DNA from: Naumannella cuiyingiana
GTDB taxonomy: Bacteria > Actinomycetota > Actinomycetes > Propionibacteriales > Propionibacteriaceae
Reading direction: 5' to 3'
NCBI RefSeq assembly: GCF_013408305.1
Contig: NZ_JACBZS010000001.1
Location: forward strand, 1,488,001-1,552,000
DNA length: 64,000 nt
Made by a program: the position numbers and the translations under genes. Below the pieces are notes generated by a model that saw only the letters and a program-made list of their open reading frames with translations, ran no database searches and was not told where the DNA came from. Below, piece by piece: positions 29,895 through 38,712 of this stretch (positions are counted from its first letter, which is position 1; each line of letters begins with the position of its first letter).

Positions 29895-31529
29895 TCACAT
29901 CCGCTCCGGCGCGGTGATCCCCAACATGTCCAGGCCGGCCGCCAGCACGTCCTTGGTCGCCTGGGTCAGCCCGAGCCGCGATGCCCGGACCGGGTCGGTG
30001 GACTTCAGCACCGGGCACTGCTCGTAGAAGGTGGAGAACAACTCGGCCAGCTCGTAGAGATAGGTCGTCAGCTTGTGCGGCTGCAGGCCGGCGGCCACCT
30101 CCTGCACGGCATCGTCGAAGCGCGTGAGCTGCAGGGCAAGCTGCTGTTCGGCCGGCTCGCCGAGCACGCTGACCGGGCCCGTCGCATATCCCTCGGCCTC
30201 GGCGCGACGCAGCACCTGGTTGCAGCGGGCGTGCGCGTACTGCAGATAGGGGCCGGTGTCGCCGGTGGTCCGCACCATCCGGTCCAGGTCGAAGACATAG
30301 TCCTTGATCAGCGAGTTGGACAGGTCGGCGTACTTGATCGCGGCCAGCGCGATCTCCGGCGTCGCCTCGGTCTCGGCGGCATCGAGCAGCGACTCCAGCG
30401 TCGCGGTGGACCCGTCGCGGGTCTTCAGCGGCTTGCCGTCGGTGCCGAGCACCATGCCGAACGGCGTGTGCCGCGCCTCGACCCGGTCGGGCAGCCAGCC
30501 CGCGGTACGCGCCACCGAGAACACCTGCCCGAAGTGGTCGGACTGCCGCGCATCGACCACATACAGGACCCGGTCCGCGCCCAACTCGTCGACCCGCAGC
30601 CGGATCGCGGCCAGGTCGGTCGCGGAGTAGCCGAAGCCGCCGTCGCGGTTGCGGACGATCATCGGCGCGGCGTACCCGTCGACGAAGACGCACAGCGCAC
30701 CCTGGTCGATCACCGCGATCCCGCGGCTCTCCAGCTCGTCGACCACCCCGGGCAGCGCGTCGTTGTAGCGCGACTCGCCGTCGAAGTCGTCCAGCTCGAC
30801 CAGGATCCCGAGCCGGCGGTAGGACTCCATCAGCCCCCGCCGCGACGCGTCGACCAGTGCCCGCCAGATCTCCAGCGTCGCCGGGTCACCCGACTGCAGC
30901 GCCACGACCCGCTTGCGGGCCCGGTCCGCGAAGGCTGGGTCGTCGTTGAAGCGGGCCTGGGCGCGCTTGTAGAGGGCCTCGGACTCGGCGAGCCCGAGCG
31001 CCGAGGCGTCGGCGCCCTCGTCCAGCACCTGCTCGACGAGCATCCCGAACTGTCGGCCCCAGTCGCCCATGTGGTCCTGCGGGATCACGGTGTGCCCGAG
31101 CGCGGTCAGCACCCGATTGAAGCAGTCGCCGATGATCGAGGTACGCAGGTGGCCGACATGCATCTGCTTGGCGACGTTCGCGCTCGGGTAGTCGATCACC
31201 ACCGTCTGCGGCGAGTCGGTGATCACCAGCCCGTTGGCCGGATCGGTACGCACCCGCTCGGCCTCGGCGGCCAGCACGTCGGCCCGCAGCCGGATGTTGA
31301 TGAAGCCGGGGCCGGCGATCTCCAGCGGCTCGGCGATGTCGGCGACGTCGATCTGGTCGACCAGCCGTTGCGCGATCTCGCGGGGGTTGGCGCCCTCCGC
31401 CTTCGCCAGGCGAAGCGCCACATTGGACTGGAAGTGGCCGAACTGCGGCTTGGTGGCGGGGCGCAGCTCCGGATCGAGCTCGGCCGCGGCGCGGAACCGC
31501 GCGCCGAGCAGGGCAGGCAGGGACGACAT
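29895..31529 (-). CDS. argS: Arginyl-tRNA synthetase
   Basis: A 544-residue class Ia synthetase that charges tRNA-Arg. The N-terminal Add-1-type domain is followed by the HIGH-equivalent in YPSANVAKQMHVGHLRTSIIGD (HVGH, about residue 120), the tyrosine/arginine pocket VLYVVDARQSDHFGQVF, the KMSKS-equivalent region MVLGTDGKPLKTRDGST (no canonical KMSKS, as in many ArgRS), and a DALR anticodon-binding domain ending LDMLGITAPERM. An ATG three codons upstream (31538) is an alternative start; CACAAT ends seven bases before the chosen one. Essential single-copy gene; the neighbours are unrelated in function. Confidence 0.95.
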   Translation of the reverse strand: MSSLPALLGARFRAAAELDPELRPATKPQFGHFQSNVALRLAKAEGANPREIAQRLVDQIDVADIAEPLEIAGPGFINIRLRADVLAAEAERVRTDPANGLVITDSPQTVVIDYPSANVAKQMHVGHLRTSIIGDCFNRVLTALGHTVIPQDHMGDWGRQFGMLVEQVLDEGADASALGLAESEALYKRAQARFNDDPAFADRARKRVVALQSGDPATLEIWRALVDASRRGLMESYRRLGILVELDDFDGESRYNDALPGVVDELESRGIAVIDQGALCVFVDGYAAPMIVRNRDGGFGYSATDLAAIRLRVDELGADRVLYVVDARQSDHFGQVFSVARTAGWLPDRVEARHTPFGMVLGTDGKPLKTRDGSTATLESLLDAAETEATPEIALAAIKYADLSNSLIKDYVFDLDRMVRTTGDTGPYLQYAHARCNQVLRRAEAEGYATGPVSVLGEPAEQQLALQLTRFDDAVQEVAAGLQPHKLTTYLYELAELFSTFYEQCPVLKSTDPVRASRLGLTQATKDVLAAGLDMLGITAPERM

Positions 31530-31588
31530 GGGTCCCATTGTGCTCGGTGGGGCGAGCGGTGCCGAATCGGTCCACCGCGCCCCGGGCG

Positions 31589-32824
31589 TCACTGGCGGTC
31601 GACCTGGTGATCGACCCGCAGGTGCCAGACCCAGAACAGCGCGCCGAGGATCGTGAAGCCGAGCACGGCAATCGCCATCGCCAGCAGCGATGACGTGATC
31701 ACGGGCGCGAGCAGGCCGGCGGTCAGCGCGTTCAGCGCCAGGGTGAGGAAGGCCGCGATCGAGGTCGCCGCGCCGCGGGCCTTCGGGAACATGTCGACGA
31801 CCGCGAGCTGGATCGGCGGGAAGGCGAGCGATACGCCGAAGCCGAGAATGGCCGGAGCGATCACGGCCCACGGGAGGGTACGCAGGGCCGGGGCGAGCAT
31901 CAGGACCACGCCCAGCGCAGCGGCGCCGAGCTGGATGGCGATGCCGATTGCCACCCCCCGGTTCCGCGACAGCCGGCCGGCCGTCCGGCCGCTGACGAAG
32001 GCGCCGGCCATGAAGCCCGCGATCATCGGCAAGAAGAGCTTCCAGAAGTCCGTCTCGCCCTGGCCGAGCAGATCGACCACGACGATGGCCGCCGAGCCGA
32101 TGTAGAGGAAGTAGGCGCCGAACAAGAACGCGCCGGCCCAGGTCACCCGGTGGAACCGGGCGGTGCGAACGACGCCGGCCATCGACCCGAGCAGCGCGCG
32201 GATGGACAGCGGGGTACGCCGCTCCACAGGATGCGATTCCGGCAGCGCGACGATCACCACGCCGACCAGCAGCAGGCCGAGACCACCGAGGAAGCCGAAG
32301 ATCAGCCGCCAGGAACCGACGGTGGCGAGCCAGCCGCCGATGATCGGCGCAAGCGCGGGCGCCAGACCGAAGATCATCATCACCCGGCTCATCAGGCGCT
32401 GGGCATCGGCACCGTGATAGAGATCGCGGATCATGGTCCGGGAGATGATCACGCCGCCGCCGGCGGACAACCCTTGCAGGACTCGGCAGAAGATCAGGAC
32501 ACCGATCGAGGGCGCGAAGATCGCCGCGATCGAGGCGACGCTGTAGGCGAGCAGGCTGACCAGCATCACCGGCCGCCGGCCGACGGCGTCGGAGATCGGG
32601 CCGTGGAAGATGCTCATCGCGGCGAAGGCGAGCAGGTAGCTGGAGACGAGCTGTTGGGTCACGGTCGCGTCGACCGCGAACTCGGTCTGCAGATGCGCGA
32701 AGGACGGGTAGGGGGTGTCGATCGAGAACGGCCCGAGCATGCCCAGCATCGCGATCGCGATCGGGGCGACCGTGGCCTGCCAAGGCTGCAATCCGGCGGG
32801 GGTACGGTCGTCCGGATCGGTCAC
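31589..32824 (-). CDS. Bcr/CflA-type MFS drug-resistance transporter
   Basis: A 411-residue twelve-helix MFS protein. The Bcr/CflA signs are IAMLGMLGPFSIDTPYPSFAHLQTEFAV at the N-terminus, motif A GPISDAVGRRPVML, the motif C-like segment FGLAPALAPIIGGWLATVGSWRLIF, and FLPMIAGFMAGAFVSGRTAGRLSRNRG. The family exports bicyclomycin, chloramphenicol, sulfonamides or cysteine by proton antiport; the substrate here is unknown. The start is GTG at 32824, six bases after a CAGCAT box and without a Shine-Dalgarno sequence; the nearby ATG at 32832 is in another frame and stops after three codons. It is divergent from the aldo/keto reductase gene. Confidence 0.87.
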   Translation of the reverse strand: MTDPDDRTPAGLQPWQATVAPIAIAMLGMLGPFSIDTPYPSFAHLQTEFAVDATVTQQLVSSYLLAFAAMSIFHGPISDAVGRRPVMLVSLLAYSVASIAAIFAPSIGVLIFCRVLQGLSAGGGVIISRTMIRDLYHGADAQRLMSRVMMIFGLAPALAPIIGGWLATVGSWRLIFGFLGGLGLLLVGVVIVALPESHPVERRTPLSIRALLGSMAGVVRTARFHRVTWAGAFLFGAYFLYIGSAAIVVVDLLGQGETDFWKLFLPMIAGFMAGAFVSGRTAGRLSRNRGVAIGIAIQLGAAALGVVLMLAPALRTLPWAVIAPAILGFGVSLAFPPIQLAVVDMFPKARGAATSIAAFLTLALNALTAGLLAPVITSSLLAMAIAVLGFTILGALFWVWHLRVDHQVDRQ

Positions 32825-33014
32825 CCGGTCATGCTGCCAGCCCGGCGCCGGCCAGCCACACCGGTCCCACCCTGCAAGCGGGCGGCGGCCGGCGAGCCGT
32901 TGCGCAACACCGGAACAGGCCGACGGCGACGATGTTGTAGACAAGAGATGGCGCCACGCCACCGATCCGGTCCGGGCACACCGGTCCGGCCCGCAGAACC
33001 GAGGAGTTGACCCG

Positions 33015-33839
33015 ATGACACAGGTTCCGAACATCACGCTGAACGACGGCCGCGAGATCCCGCAGCTCGGCTACGGCGTGTGGCAGGTCTCCGGCGACGA
33101 GATCGTCGACGCCGTCGGCAAGGCTTTGGAGATCGGCTACCGCCACATCGACACCGCCGCGGCCTATCAGAACGAGGAGGGTGTCGGACAGGCGATCCGC
33201 GAGTCCGGCGTACCCCGCGAAGAGCTGTGGGTGACCACCAAGCTGTGGAACTCCCGGCACGACGACGCGCGCGCGGCGCTCGAGGAGAGCCTCGGCAAGC
33301 TGGGCCTGGACGCGGTCGACCTCTACCTGATCCACTGGCCGGTCGCCGGGCAGGGCCAGCACGTGCAGGCCTGGGAGTCCCTGGTGCAGGCCCAGCGCGA
33401 CGGCCTGGCGAAGTCGATCGGCGTGTCGAACTTCAATGATCACCATCTGCGCGAGGTGATCGACGCGACCGGCGTCACGCCCGCGGTGAACCAGATCGAG
33501 GTCCACCCGACCTTCACCCAGCCCGAACTGATCCGGCTGAACGATGAGCTGGGCATCCGCACCGAGGCGTGGAGCCCGCTCGGCCAGGCGGCCGATCTCG
33601 ACAACCCGGTGATCACCGAGCTGGCCGAGAAGCTGGGCCGCACCCCGGCGCAGATCGTGCTGCGCTGGCACCTGCAGAAGGGGCACGTCGTGTTCCCCAA
33701 GTCGGTCACCCCGAGCCGGATCGAGGAGAACTTCGCCGTCTTCGACTTCCAGCTCACCGAAGCCGACCTGGCCGCGATCGATGCGCTGAACGCGGACAAC
33801 CGGATCGGTCCGGATCCGGAAACCTTCGACCTGGCGTGA
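33015..33839 (+). CDS. Aldo/keto reductase
   Basis: A 274-residue NADPH-dependent (beta/alpha)8 reductase of the AKR5-like 2,5-diketo-gluconate reductase type. The catalytic tetrad is visible: Asp and Tyr in YRHIDTAAAYQNEEGVG, Lys in VTTKLWNSRH and His in YLIHWPVAG. The cofactor end has VFPKSVTPSRIEENFAVFDF. The ATG has a GAGGAG Shine-Dalgarno sequence at a good distance. The physiological substrate is unknown; members reduce small aldehydes and ketones, including methylglyoxal. Its stop is immediately adjacent to the stop of the convergent SanA/YdcF gene. Confidence 0.93.
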   Translation: MTQVPNITLNDGREIPQLGYGVWQVSGDEIVDAVGKALEIGYRHIDTAAAYQNEEGVGQAIRESGVPREELWVTTKLWNSRHDDARAALEESLGKLGLDAVDLYLIHWPVAGQGQHVQAWESLVQAQRDGLAKSIGVSNFNDHHLREVIDATGVTPAVNQIEVHPTFTQPELIRLNDELGIRTEAWSPLGQAADLDNPVITELAEKLGRTPAQIVLRWHLQKGHVVFPKSVTPSRIEENFAVFDFQLTEADLAAIDALNADNRIGPDPETFDLA

Positions 33840-34505
33840 TCAGCCGCGGCGCAGGATGCGCGCGACGGAATCGTCGGGCGCATCCTGCCGCGGCTGCCGG
33901 GCCGTCACCACGTCGGCCAACATCTTCCACGCGGCCCCGAACTCGCGCGCCTCGCCGTACCACCAGGTGATCGAACCCTGCCGCACGGAGTCGTCGCCGA
34001 CCCCGATCGCATCCACCCCGACGAGCTTGCAGGTGGTCACCGCGCGCGGCAGGTGGAAGGTCTGGCTGATCAGGGTCAGCTTGTCGACGCCGTACACGTC
34101 GCGGGCCCGCACACACGAGTCATAGGTGTCGAAGCCGGCCGGATCGTCGATGATCACGTCGGCGGGTACGCCGGCCGCGACCAGGCCGGCGCGCATGGCC
34201 CGCGGCTCGTCGTAGAACGGTTCCCGGTTGCCGGAGACGATGATCGCGCGGAGCCTGCCGGCGTGCCAGAGCCGGGCGGCGACATCGATCCGCGCCTGCA
34301 GGAAGGCGGACGGCACGCCGCCGGGCTGCACGGCCGCCCCGAGCAGCAGGCCGACCGGGCGCTGCGGGGCCCCCGCCTCGGCGGGCAACCGGCCCGCCGC
34401 CCAGACCCGGGTCGCCACCCCAGGAGCGAGCGCCAGCACTGCGGCGAGCGCGGCGACACCGAGCGCGGTACGCACCGCTCGGCGGCGGCGGGCGGGGCGG
34501 AGCAT
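33840..34505 (-). CDS. SanA/YdcF-family (DUF218) membrane-anchored protein
   Basis: A 221-residue protein with one N-terminal transmembrane anchor (about residues 12-35) and an extracellular DUF218 domain: PVGLLLGAAVQPGGVPSAFLQARIDVAARLW, AIIVSGNREPFYDEPRAM, DPAGFDTYDSCVRARDVYGV and LTLISQTFHLPRAVTTCKLVG. SanA in enterobacteria contributes to envelope barrier function and vancomycin resistance; the biochemical activity is unknown. TATCCT ends seven bases before the ATG and no Shine-Dalgarno sequence is seen, so it is likely leaderless. The stop abuts the aldo/keto reductase stop with no gap. Confidence 0.85.
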   Translation of the reverse strand: MLRPARRRRAVRTALGVAALAAVLALAPGVATRVWAAGRLPAEAGAPQRPVGLLLGAAVQPGGVPSAFLQARIDVAARLWHAGRLRAIIVSGNREPFYDEPRAMRAGLVAAGVPADVIIDDPAGFDTYDSCVRARDVYGVDKLTLISQTFHLPRAVTTCKLVGVDAIGVGDDSVRQGSITWWYGEAREFGAAWKMLADVVTARQPRQDAPDDSVARILRRG

Positions 34506-34512
34506 GCGGCCA

Positions 34513-34518
34513 AGGATA
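34513..34518 (-). promoter_or_regulatory. Leaderless -10 box for the SanA/YdcF gene
   Basis: Minus-strand TATCCT, then seven bases, then ATG; no ribosome-binding site between. Confidence 0.5.
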
Positions 34519-34569
34519 GGTCGCGGCTCCGACCCGGGCGGCCCACGCGCGCCGAAACCGACGCCGCGC

Positions 34570-35529
34570 TCAGCCGCGGTCGGAGTCCAGGAGCTGTTGG
34601 CCCAGCGGCGAGCGGCGATAGACCACGTGGCGGCCGTCCCGGGCCGAGTCCAACAGCCCCGCCCGGTGCAGCGCCCGCAGGTGCTGGTTCACCGCCGAGG
34701 CGCTCACGCCCAGCTCGTCGGCCAACCCCCGGCTGGTCTGCGGCTCCCCCGACAAGATCAATACGGTCGCCTTGGCGCGCCCGAGCAGGCTGTGCAGGTG
34801 ATCGGCGGCCCCCACCCCGTCGCGGATGGTGATCAACTCCGAGGCGCGGACGGGATACATCAACATCGGCGGCGCCTGCGGCCCGAGCGGATGCGACACC
34901 CCGAAGGTGAACATCGACGGCACCAGGACCAGGCCCGCCCCGTCGGTCGCCCGCGTCCAGCCGTCGGTCGAGTACGGGTTCTCCACGACGATCGTCGTCT
35001 GGTCCAGCCGGACCTGATCGGACAGGCCCTCCAGCATCGTCGCGATCCCGTGCTCGGCCGCGGTCTGGCCGCGATCGGCGATGTCGGCGCGCAGCAGTGC
35101 CCGGAAGCCGAACCAGTGCGGCGCCAGGCACGCATCCCAGTAGGCGCGCAGGGCATCGACGATCTGCCGGCGAGGATCGGCACTGAGCACGGCCGGCCAG
35201 CCCTGCGGCCAGATCAGATCGAGGTCGCGCCGCACGCGATCGAGATCGGCATCCTCGACGGCCGCGAGCTCGTCGGCCAGATCGGTCAGGGCCTTCTCCG
35301 GACGTGGATTGCAGAAATCCGGGGTGAGGAAGTCATCGGTGATCAGGGCCGAGATCACCGAGCTGTCGAGCTGCCGACGCGCCGCCCGGGTCGCGCGCAA
35401 CCAGCGGCGAGCCAGCGGATAGGCCGCCGGTGAACGCAGCGCTCGCAACGACATGACAAGTTCGTTGAGCGGTGACACCCCGAACCGGATGCCCACGAGA
35501 TCTCGATCGTGAAGCCGGTAGGCGATCAC
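34570..35529 (-). CDS. ArsR-like regulator with DUF5937 domain
   Basis: A 319-residue protein with a long N-terminal region (IRFGVSPLNELVMSLRALRSP..., DUF5937-like, about residues 1-240) and a C-terminal ArsR-type winged helix (LLGRAKATVLILSGEPQTSRGLADELGVSASAVNQHLRALHRAGLLDSARDGRHVVYRRS). This arrangement is common in actinobacteria, and the N-terminal part is thought to bind an unknown effector. The start is GTG, six bases after a TAATCT box, with no Shine-Dalgarno sequence (leaderless). The promoter lies inside a coding-like remnant on the opposite strand. No obvious target operon is adjacent except itself. Confidence 0.85.
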   Translation of the reverse strand: MIAYRLHDRDLVGIRFGVSPLNELVMSLRALRSPAAYPLARRWLRATRAARRQLDSSVISALITDDFLTPDFCNPRPEKALTDLADELAAVEDADLDRVRRDLDLIWPQGWPAVLSADPRRQIVDALRAYWDACLAPHWFGFRALLRADIADRGQTAAEHGIATMLEGLSDQVRLDQTTIVVENPYSTDGWTRATDGAGLVLVPSMFTFGVSHPLGPQAPPMLMYPVRASELITIRDGVGAADHLHSLLGRAKATVLILSGEPQTSRGLADELGVSASAVNQHLRALHRAGLLDSARDGRHVVYRRSPLGQQLLDSDRG

Positions 35530-35535
35530 GCGGGG

Positions 35536-35541
35536 AGATTA
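35536..35541 (-). promoter_or_regulatory. Leaderless -10 box for the ArsR-like gene
   Basis: Minus-strand TAATCT followed by six bases and the GTG start; no Shine-Dalgarno sequence. Confidence 0.5.
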
Positions 35542-35551
35542 TCAGGATCAA

Positions 35552-35704
35552 GCCGACGGCTACATCGGTGGCGGCCCACAATCCGCGCGGCGGAACGTCG
35601 TCGACTGCACGACCTGGAAGTCGCTGGAGACGCCGAACACGGTCGAGTACGGGACGGAGTTCTACGCCGACCAGCAGATCACCTCGCAGAACGAGCGGAG
35701 CTGA
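35552..35704 (+). pseudogene. Orphan 3' gene remnant, unknown family
   Basis: The frame ending at the TGA at 35702-35704 reads ADGYIGGGPQSARRNVVDC, then TTWKSLETPNTVEYGTEFY and ADQQITSQNERS. Almost every codon ends in G or C and the composition is clearly protein-like, as in real genes here. The frame is closed by a TAG at 35519-35521 and has no ATG, GTG or TTG start, so only the C-terminal 50-60 codons of a former gene seem to survive. I do not recognise the family. It sits between the ArsR-like and SsuD-like genes, possibly the scar of a deletion. Confidence 0.5.
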
Positions 35705-35721
35705 TCACGGGTCGCGGGGCC

Positions 35722-36864
35722 TCAGGCGACGCCGGCCAGCGGGTCCTCGGCATCGGCGAGCAGTCCACGCCGGGCCAGCGCCGGGCGTACCCCCTCCCCG
35801 ACGTGGTACGCCTCCTCCAGGTGCGGGTAACCGGAAAGGATGAACTCGTCGATGCCGAGCCGGTGGTACTCGCCGATCCGGTCCGCGACCTCGTCGTAGG
35901 AGCCCACCAGCGCGGTCCCGGCGCCGCCGCGGACCAGGCCGATCCCGGTCCAGAGATTCGGCGCGATCTCCAGCGCGGAGACATCGCCGCCGTGCAGGGC
36001 GGTCATCCGCCGTTGGCCCTCCGACTGCGCGGTCGCCTGGGCTGCCTGGGCCCGGGCGATCTGATCGGGCGACAGTCCCGCGATCAACCGCTCCGCCTGC
36101 TGCCAGGCATCCGCGGCATCGGGCCTGGCGATCACGTGCAGCCGGATGCCGAACCGCGGTGCGCGCCCGTGGCGGGCGGCCGACGCGCGTACCCGATCAA
36201 GCTTCTCGGTCACCTGGGCGGGCGGTTCGCCCCAGGTCAGGTACACCTCGGCGTGCCGGGCCGCGACCTCGATCGCGGCGGGCGAGGACCCGCCGAAGTA
36301 GATGGTCGGCCAGGCCGGCGGATCGGCCAGCACGGCGTCGTCGACCCACAGCCGCTCCCCGGCGAAGCTCACCGGCTCGCCGCGCCACAGCTCGGAGAAG
36401 ATGTGCAGGAACTCGCCCGTCCTGGCGTACCGCTCGTCCTTGGACAGGCCGTCGCCATAGCGGCGCTGCTCGGCATCCTCGCCGCCGGTGACGATGTTCA
36501 GCAACAGGCGGCCGCCGGAGAAGCGCTGGAAGGCGGCGGCCTGCTCGGCGGCGAGCGTCGGGCTGATCAGCCCGGGCCGGAAGGCGACGAGGAACTTCAG
36601 CCGTTCGGTGTGCTGGGCGAGCGCGGCACCGAGGATCCAGGCGTCGTGGCATTCGGAGGAGGTCGGGGTGAGCGCGCCGACGAATCCGAGTTGTTCTGCC
36701 GCGCGGGCGATCTGGCCCAGATAGTCGGGGTCGGCGACGCGGATCCCGTCCCGATCCCGCCGTTGATCGGCGGTCCCGCTCAGGGCGCTGACCGCATCGG
36801 CCAGGCGCGGGTCGGCCCGGGTGTCTCCCGAGGACGGCAGGAACCAGTGCAGGGTGACGGGCAT
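35722..36864 (-). CDS. FMNH2-dependent alkanesulfonate monooxygenase-like LLM protein
   Basis: A 380-residue luciferase-like flavin monooxygenase that closely follows SsuD: HWFLPSSGDTR at the N-terminus, DYLGQIARAAEQLGFVGALTPTSSECHDAW, LKFLVAFRPGLISPTLAAEQAAAF, GGRLLLNIVTGGEDAEQRRYGD and FILSGYPHLEEAYHVGEGVRP. SsuD releases sulfite from alkanesulfonates during sulfur limitation. No SsuE reductase or SsuABC transporter lies beside it, so the flavin reductase partner must be elsewhere. It has a GGAGG Shine-Dalgarno sequence, and an AT-rich stretch (about 36928-36965) upstream is the probable promoter. Confidence 0.88.
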   Translation of the reverse strand: MPVTLHWFLPSSGDTRADPRLADAVSALSGTADQRRDRDGIRVADPDYLGQIARAAEQLGFVGALTPTSSECHDAWILGAALAQHTERLKFLVAFRPGLISPTLAAEQAAAFQRFSGGRLLLNIVTGGEDAEQRRYGDGLSKDERYARTGEFLHIFSELWRGEPVSFAGERLWVDDAVLADPPAWPTIYFGGSSPAAIEVAARHAEVYLTWGEPPAQVTEKLDRVRASAARHGRAPRFGIRLHVIARPDAADAWQQAERLIAGLSPDQIARAQAAQATAQSEGQRRMTALHGGDVSALEIAPNLWTGIGLVRGGAGTALVGSYDEVADRIGEYHRLGIDEFILSGYPHLEEAYHVGEGVRPALARRGLLADAEDPLAGVA

Positions 36865-36978
36865 GTCGCGGCCTCCTGATCTTGGCTGCGCCGACCGGCC
36901 GGCGCCGGTCGCGACCCTCAGCCTCCCGCGTACTCATCTCATTCACTAGACATACTGCTATTTGAGACAGGTCGCGGA

Positions 36979-37947
36979 TCAGGCTTCCGGATCGGCGGCG
37001 CGGGCCGCGCGTCTGCGGCGCCGCCCCTCGTGCATCGCGGCGACGCGCGGGCTGGCGATGGCCCGGCCCCGCTCGATCAGCTCCGGCGGCACCGGCACCG
37101 GATGCGCCAGCGCTGCCGCCCAGGGATCGGCCCGGCCGAGCAGGCCGGCCGCGGTCCGGACGGTGAAGTCGCCCGGCTCGGCCGAATCGAGGTCGTCCCA
37201 GCCCAACGGGAACGAGACGGGCAGCCCCGGGCGGGCCCGCGGGCTGTACGCCGCCGCGACGCTGGCCCCGCCCGCCCGCGTGCTGTCGACGAACACCCGG
37301 CCGCCGCGGTCGGCGCGGATGAACTCGACGGTCGCGACATCCGGGGCCAGTGCGGCGGCGCGGGCCGCGAGCTCGGCCGTCGCGGCCGCCGCGTCGGCAA
37401 TGTCGACGCCGGTCACCGGCACGGCGATGTGTACGCCCTTCGCGCCGCTGGTCTTCACCGCGGCCGGCAGCCGCCACTCCTCCAGCACCGCGCGGACGGC
37501 CGCGGCGGCCCGGCGTACCGCCCGGAAATCGCCGTGCTCGGGCGGGTCGAGATCGATCAGCAGGGCCGTCACCTCGTCCGGCCAGCGGATCAGGGTCGGG
37601 TGGAACTCGATGCTGCGCTGATTGCCGAACCAGAGCAGCGTCCGCCGCTCCTCGCACAACGGATAGCGGACGGTACGCTGCCCCGCCTGCGACCAGATCT
37701 CCACCGTCGGGATCCACGGCGGCGCATGTTTCGGCAGGTTCTTCTGCATGAACGGCGGCTGCCCGGACCGGGCGCGCAACACCGTCAGCGGGCGTCCCGA
37801 GAGCGCCGCGACCAGTTGATCACCGACGGCGTCCAGGTGATCGATCAGCTCGCGCTTGGTGGCGCCGGCGCCATCGAAGAGCTCGGTGTCCAGACTGGTC
37901 AGCGCCACCCCGTCGCGCACCTCGTCCGGCTCCGAGCGCCGGGTCAT
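36979..37947 (-). CDS. LigD-type primase-polymerase (PolDom) protein
   Basis: A 322-residue stand-alone polymerase domain of the archaeo-eukaryotic primase family, as in the polymerase module of LigD used in Ku-dependent end joining. The catalytic acidic pair is in ALLIDLDPPEHGDFRAV (about residue 130), preceded by TLLWFGNQRSIEFHPTLIRWPDEV and followed by AVKTSGAKGVHIAVPVTG (nucleotide-binding His) and SVAAAYSPRARPGLPVSFPLGWDDL. No ligase or nuclease domain is attached and no ku gene is in the window, so partners would be elsewhere. The ATG overlaps the mshB-like stop (ATGA). Confidence 0.9.
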   Translation of the reverse strand: MTRRSEPDEVRDGVALTSLDTELFDGAGATKRELIDHLDAVGDQLVAALSGRPLTVLRARSGQPPFMQKNLPKHAPPWIPTVEIWSQAGQRTVRYPLCEERRTLLWFGNQRSIEFHPTLIRWPDEVTALLIDLDPPEHGDFRAVRRAAAAVRAVLEEWRLPAAVKTSGAKGVHIAVPVTGVDIADAAAATAELAARAAALAPDVATVEFIRADRGGRVFVDSTRAGGASVAAAYSPRARPGLPVSFPLGWDDLDSAEPGDFTVRTAAGLLGRADPWAAALAHPVPVPPELIERGRAIASPRVAAMHEGRRRRRAARAADPEA

Positions 37948-38711
37948 GATCGTTTCCGGTCGATCACGCGCAGCAGCGTCGTCGTGCGGATCGGCTCGCG
38001 CTGGCCGCCGACATGCACGATGTCGGTGCCGTCGACCGTGAGCTGACTGGCGTGTCGCGACAGCGCCCGAACCAGCGCCTCGCGCTGTGCCGGCGCCGCG
38101 AACGACTCGGCATCGGGGGCCTCGGCCGGCACGATCTCGGCCACGGGTACGCCGGCGCGCCGGCCCGCGGCGATGGTGGCGTGGTGCAGCAGGACGTGAT
38201 CGGGATGACCGTAGCCGCCACCCGCGTCGTAGCTGATCAACAGGTCCGGGGCGAAGGTGGTGATCATGGCGCCGATGTCGGCGACCACCTCCGCGGTGTC
38301 GGCCGCGGTCAGGGCGAGCGGGCCACCGTCCGGCGCCGGGCCGGCCAGCCCCTCGCGCAGCCAGCTCATTCCCGAGTCGTGATACCTGCGCGGCTGTGCA
38401 TCCGCGCGGGCGGGCGGCGTGCCGAGGAAGGCGTGGGTGATCGCGCCCAGCTCGGTCAGGGCGGCGGCCAGCTCGTTCTCCCGGGCGGCGCTCAGGCGTT
38501 GTTGATCAAGGCCGGCGGGCAGCGACCCGGGCACGACCTCGCCGCGCTCGCCGCGGGTGGCCGTGAGCACCGCGACGGCGACGCCGCGCTCGGCCAGCGC
38601 GGCGATCAGGGCGCCGGTGGCGATGGTCTCGTCGTCGGGGTGCGCGTGCACGAACAGGACGCGCCCGACGCCGTCGAGCACCGATCCGTCGATGATCATC
38701 TCCTCGACCAT
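37944..38711 (-). CDS. PIG-L family deacetylase, MshB-like
   Basis: A zinc-dependent N-acetylglucosaminyl deacetylase-like protein of about 255 residues. The metal motif HAHPDDETIATGALIAALAERG is near the N-terminus, LISYDAGGGYGHPDHVLLHHATI supplies the third zinc His, and TATRGERGEVVPG is a family loop. Directly downstream of mshA, it most likely acts in mycothiol synthesis (MshB: deacetylation of GlcNAc-Ins) or as a related mycothiol-S-conjugate amidase; the two cannot be separated confidently here. Three in-frame ATGs compete; I chose 38711 because GGAAGG lies nine bases upstream, but 38720 (overlapping mshA) and 38699 are possible. Confidence 0.84.
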   Translation of the reverse strand: MVEEMIIDGSVLDGVGRVLFVHAHPDDETIATGALIAALAERGVAVAVLTATRGERGEVVPGSLPAGLDQQRLSAARENELAAALTELGAITHAFLGTPPARADAQPRRYHDSGMSWLREGLAGPAPDGGPLALTAADTAEVVADIGAMITTFAPDLLISYDAGGGYGHPDHVLLHHATIAAGRRAGVPVAEIVPAEAPDAESFAAPAQREALVRALSRHASQLTVDGTDIVHVGGQREPIRTTTLLRVIDRKRS

Positions 38712-38712
38712 C

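Noticed and set aside
30075-31610. Long plus-strand frame opposite argS
   Set aside because: Shadow of argS, which has complete synthetase motifs on the minus strand.
29895-32783. A fusion of argS with an upstream 400-codon extension
   Set aside because: The extra frame runs out of phase through the Bcr/CflA transporter gene; ArgS length and motifs are complete from the ATG near 31529.
36865-36978. Sulfur-responsive operator upstream of the SsuD-like gene
   Set aside because: The region is AT-rich and promoter-like, but no clear dyad matching a known sulfur regulator could be made out by eye.
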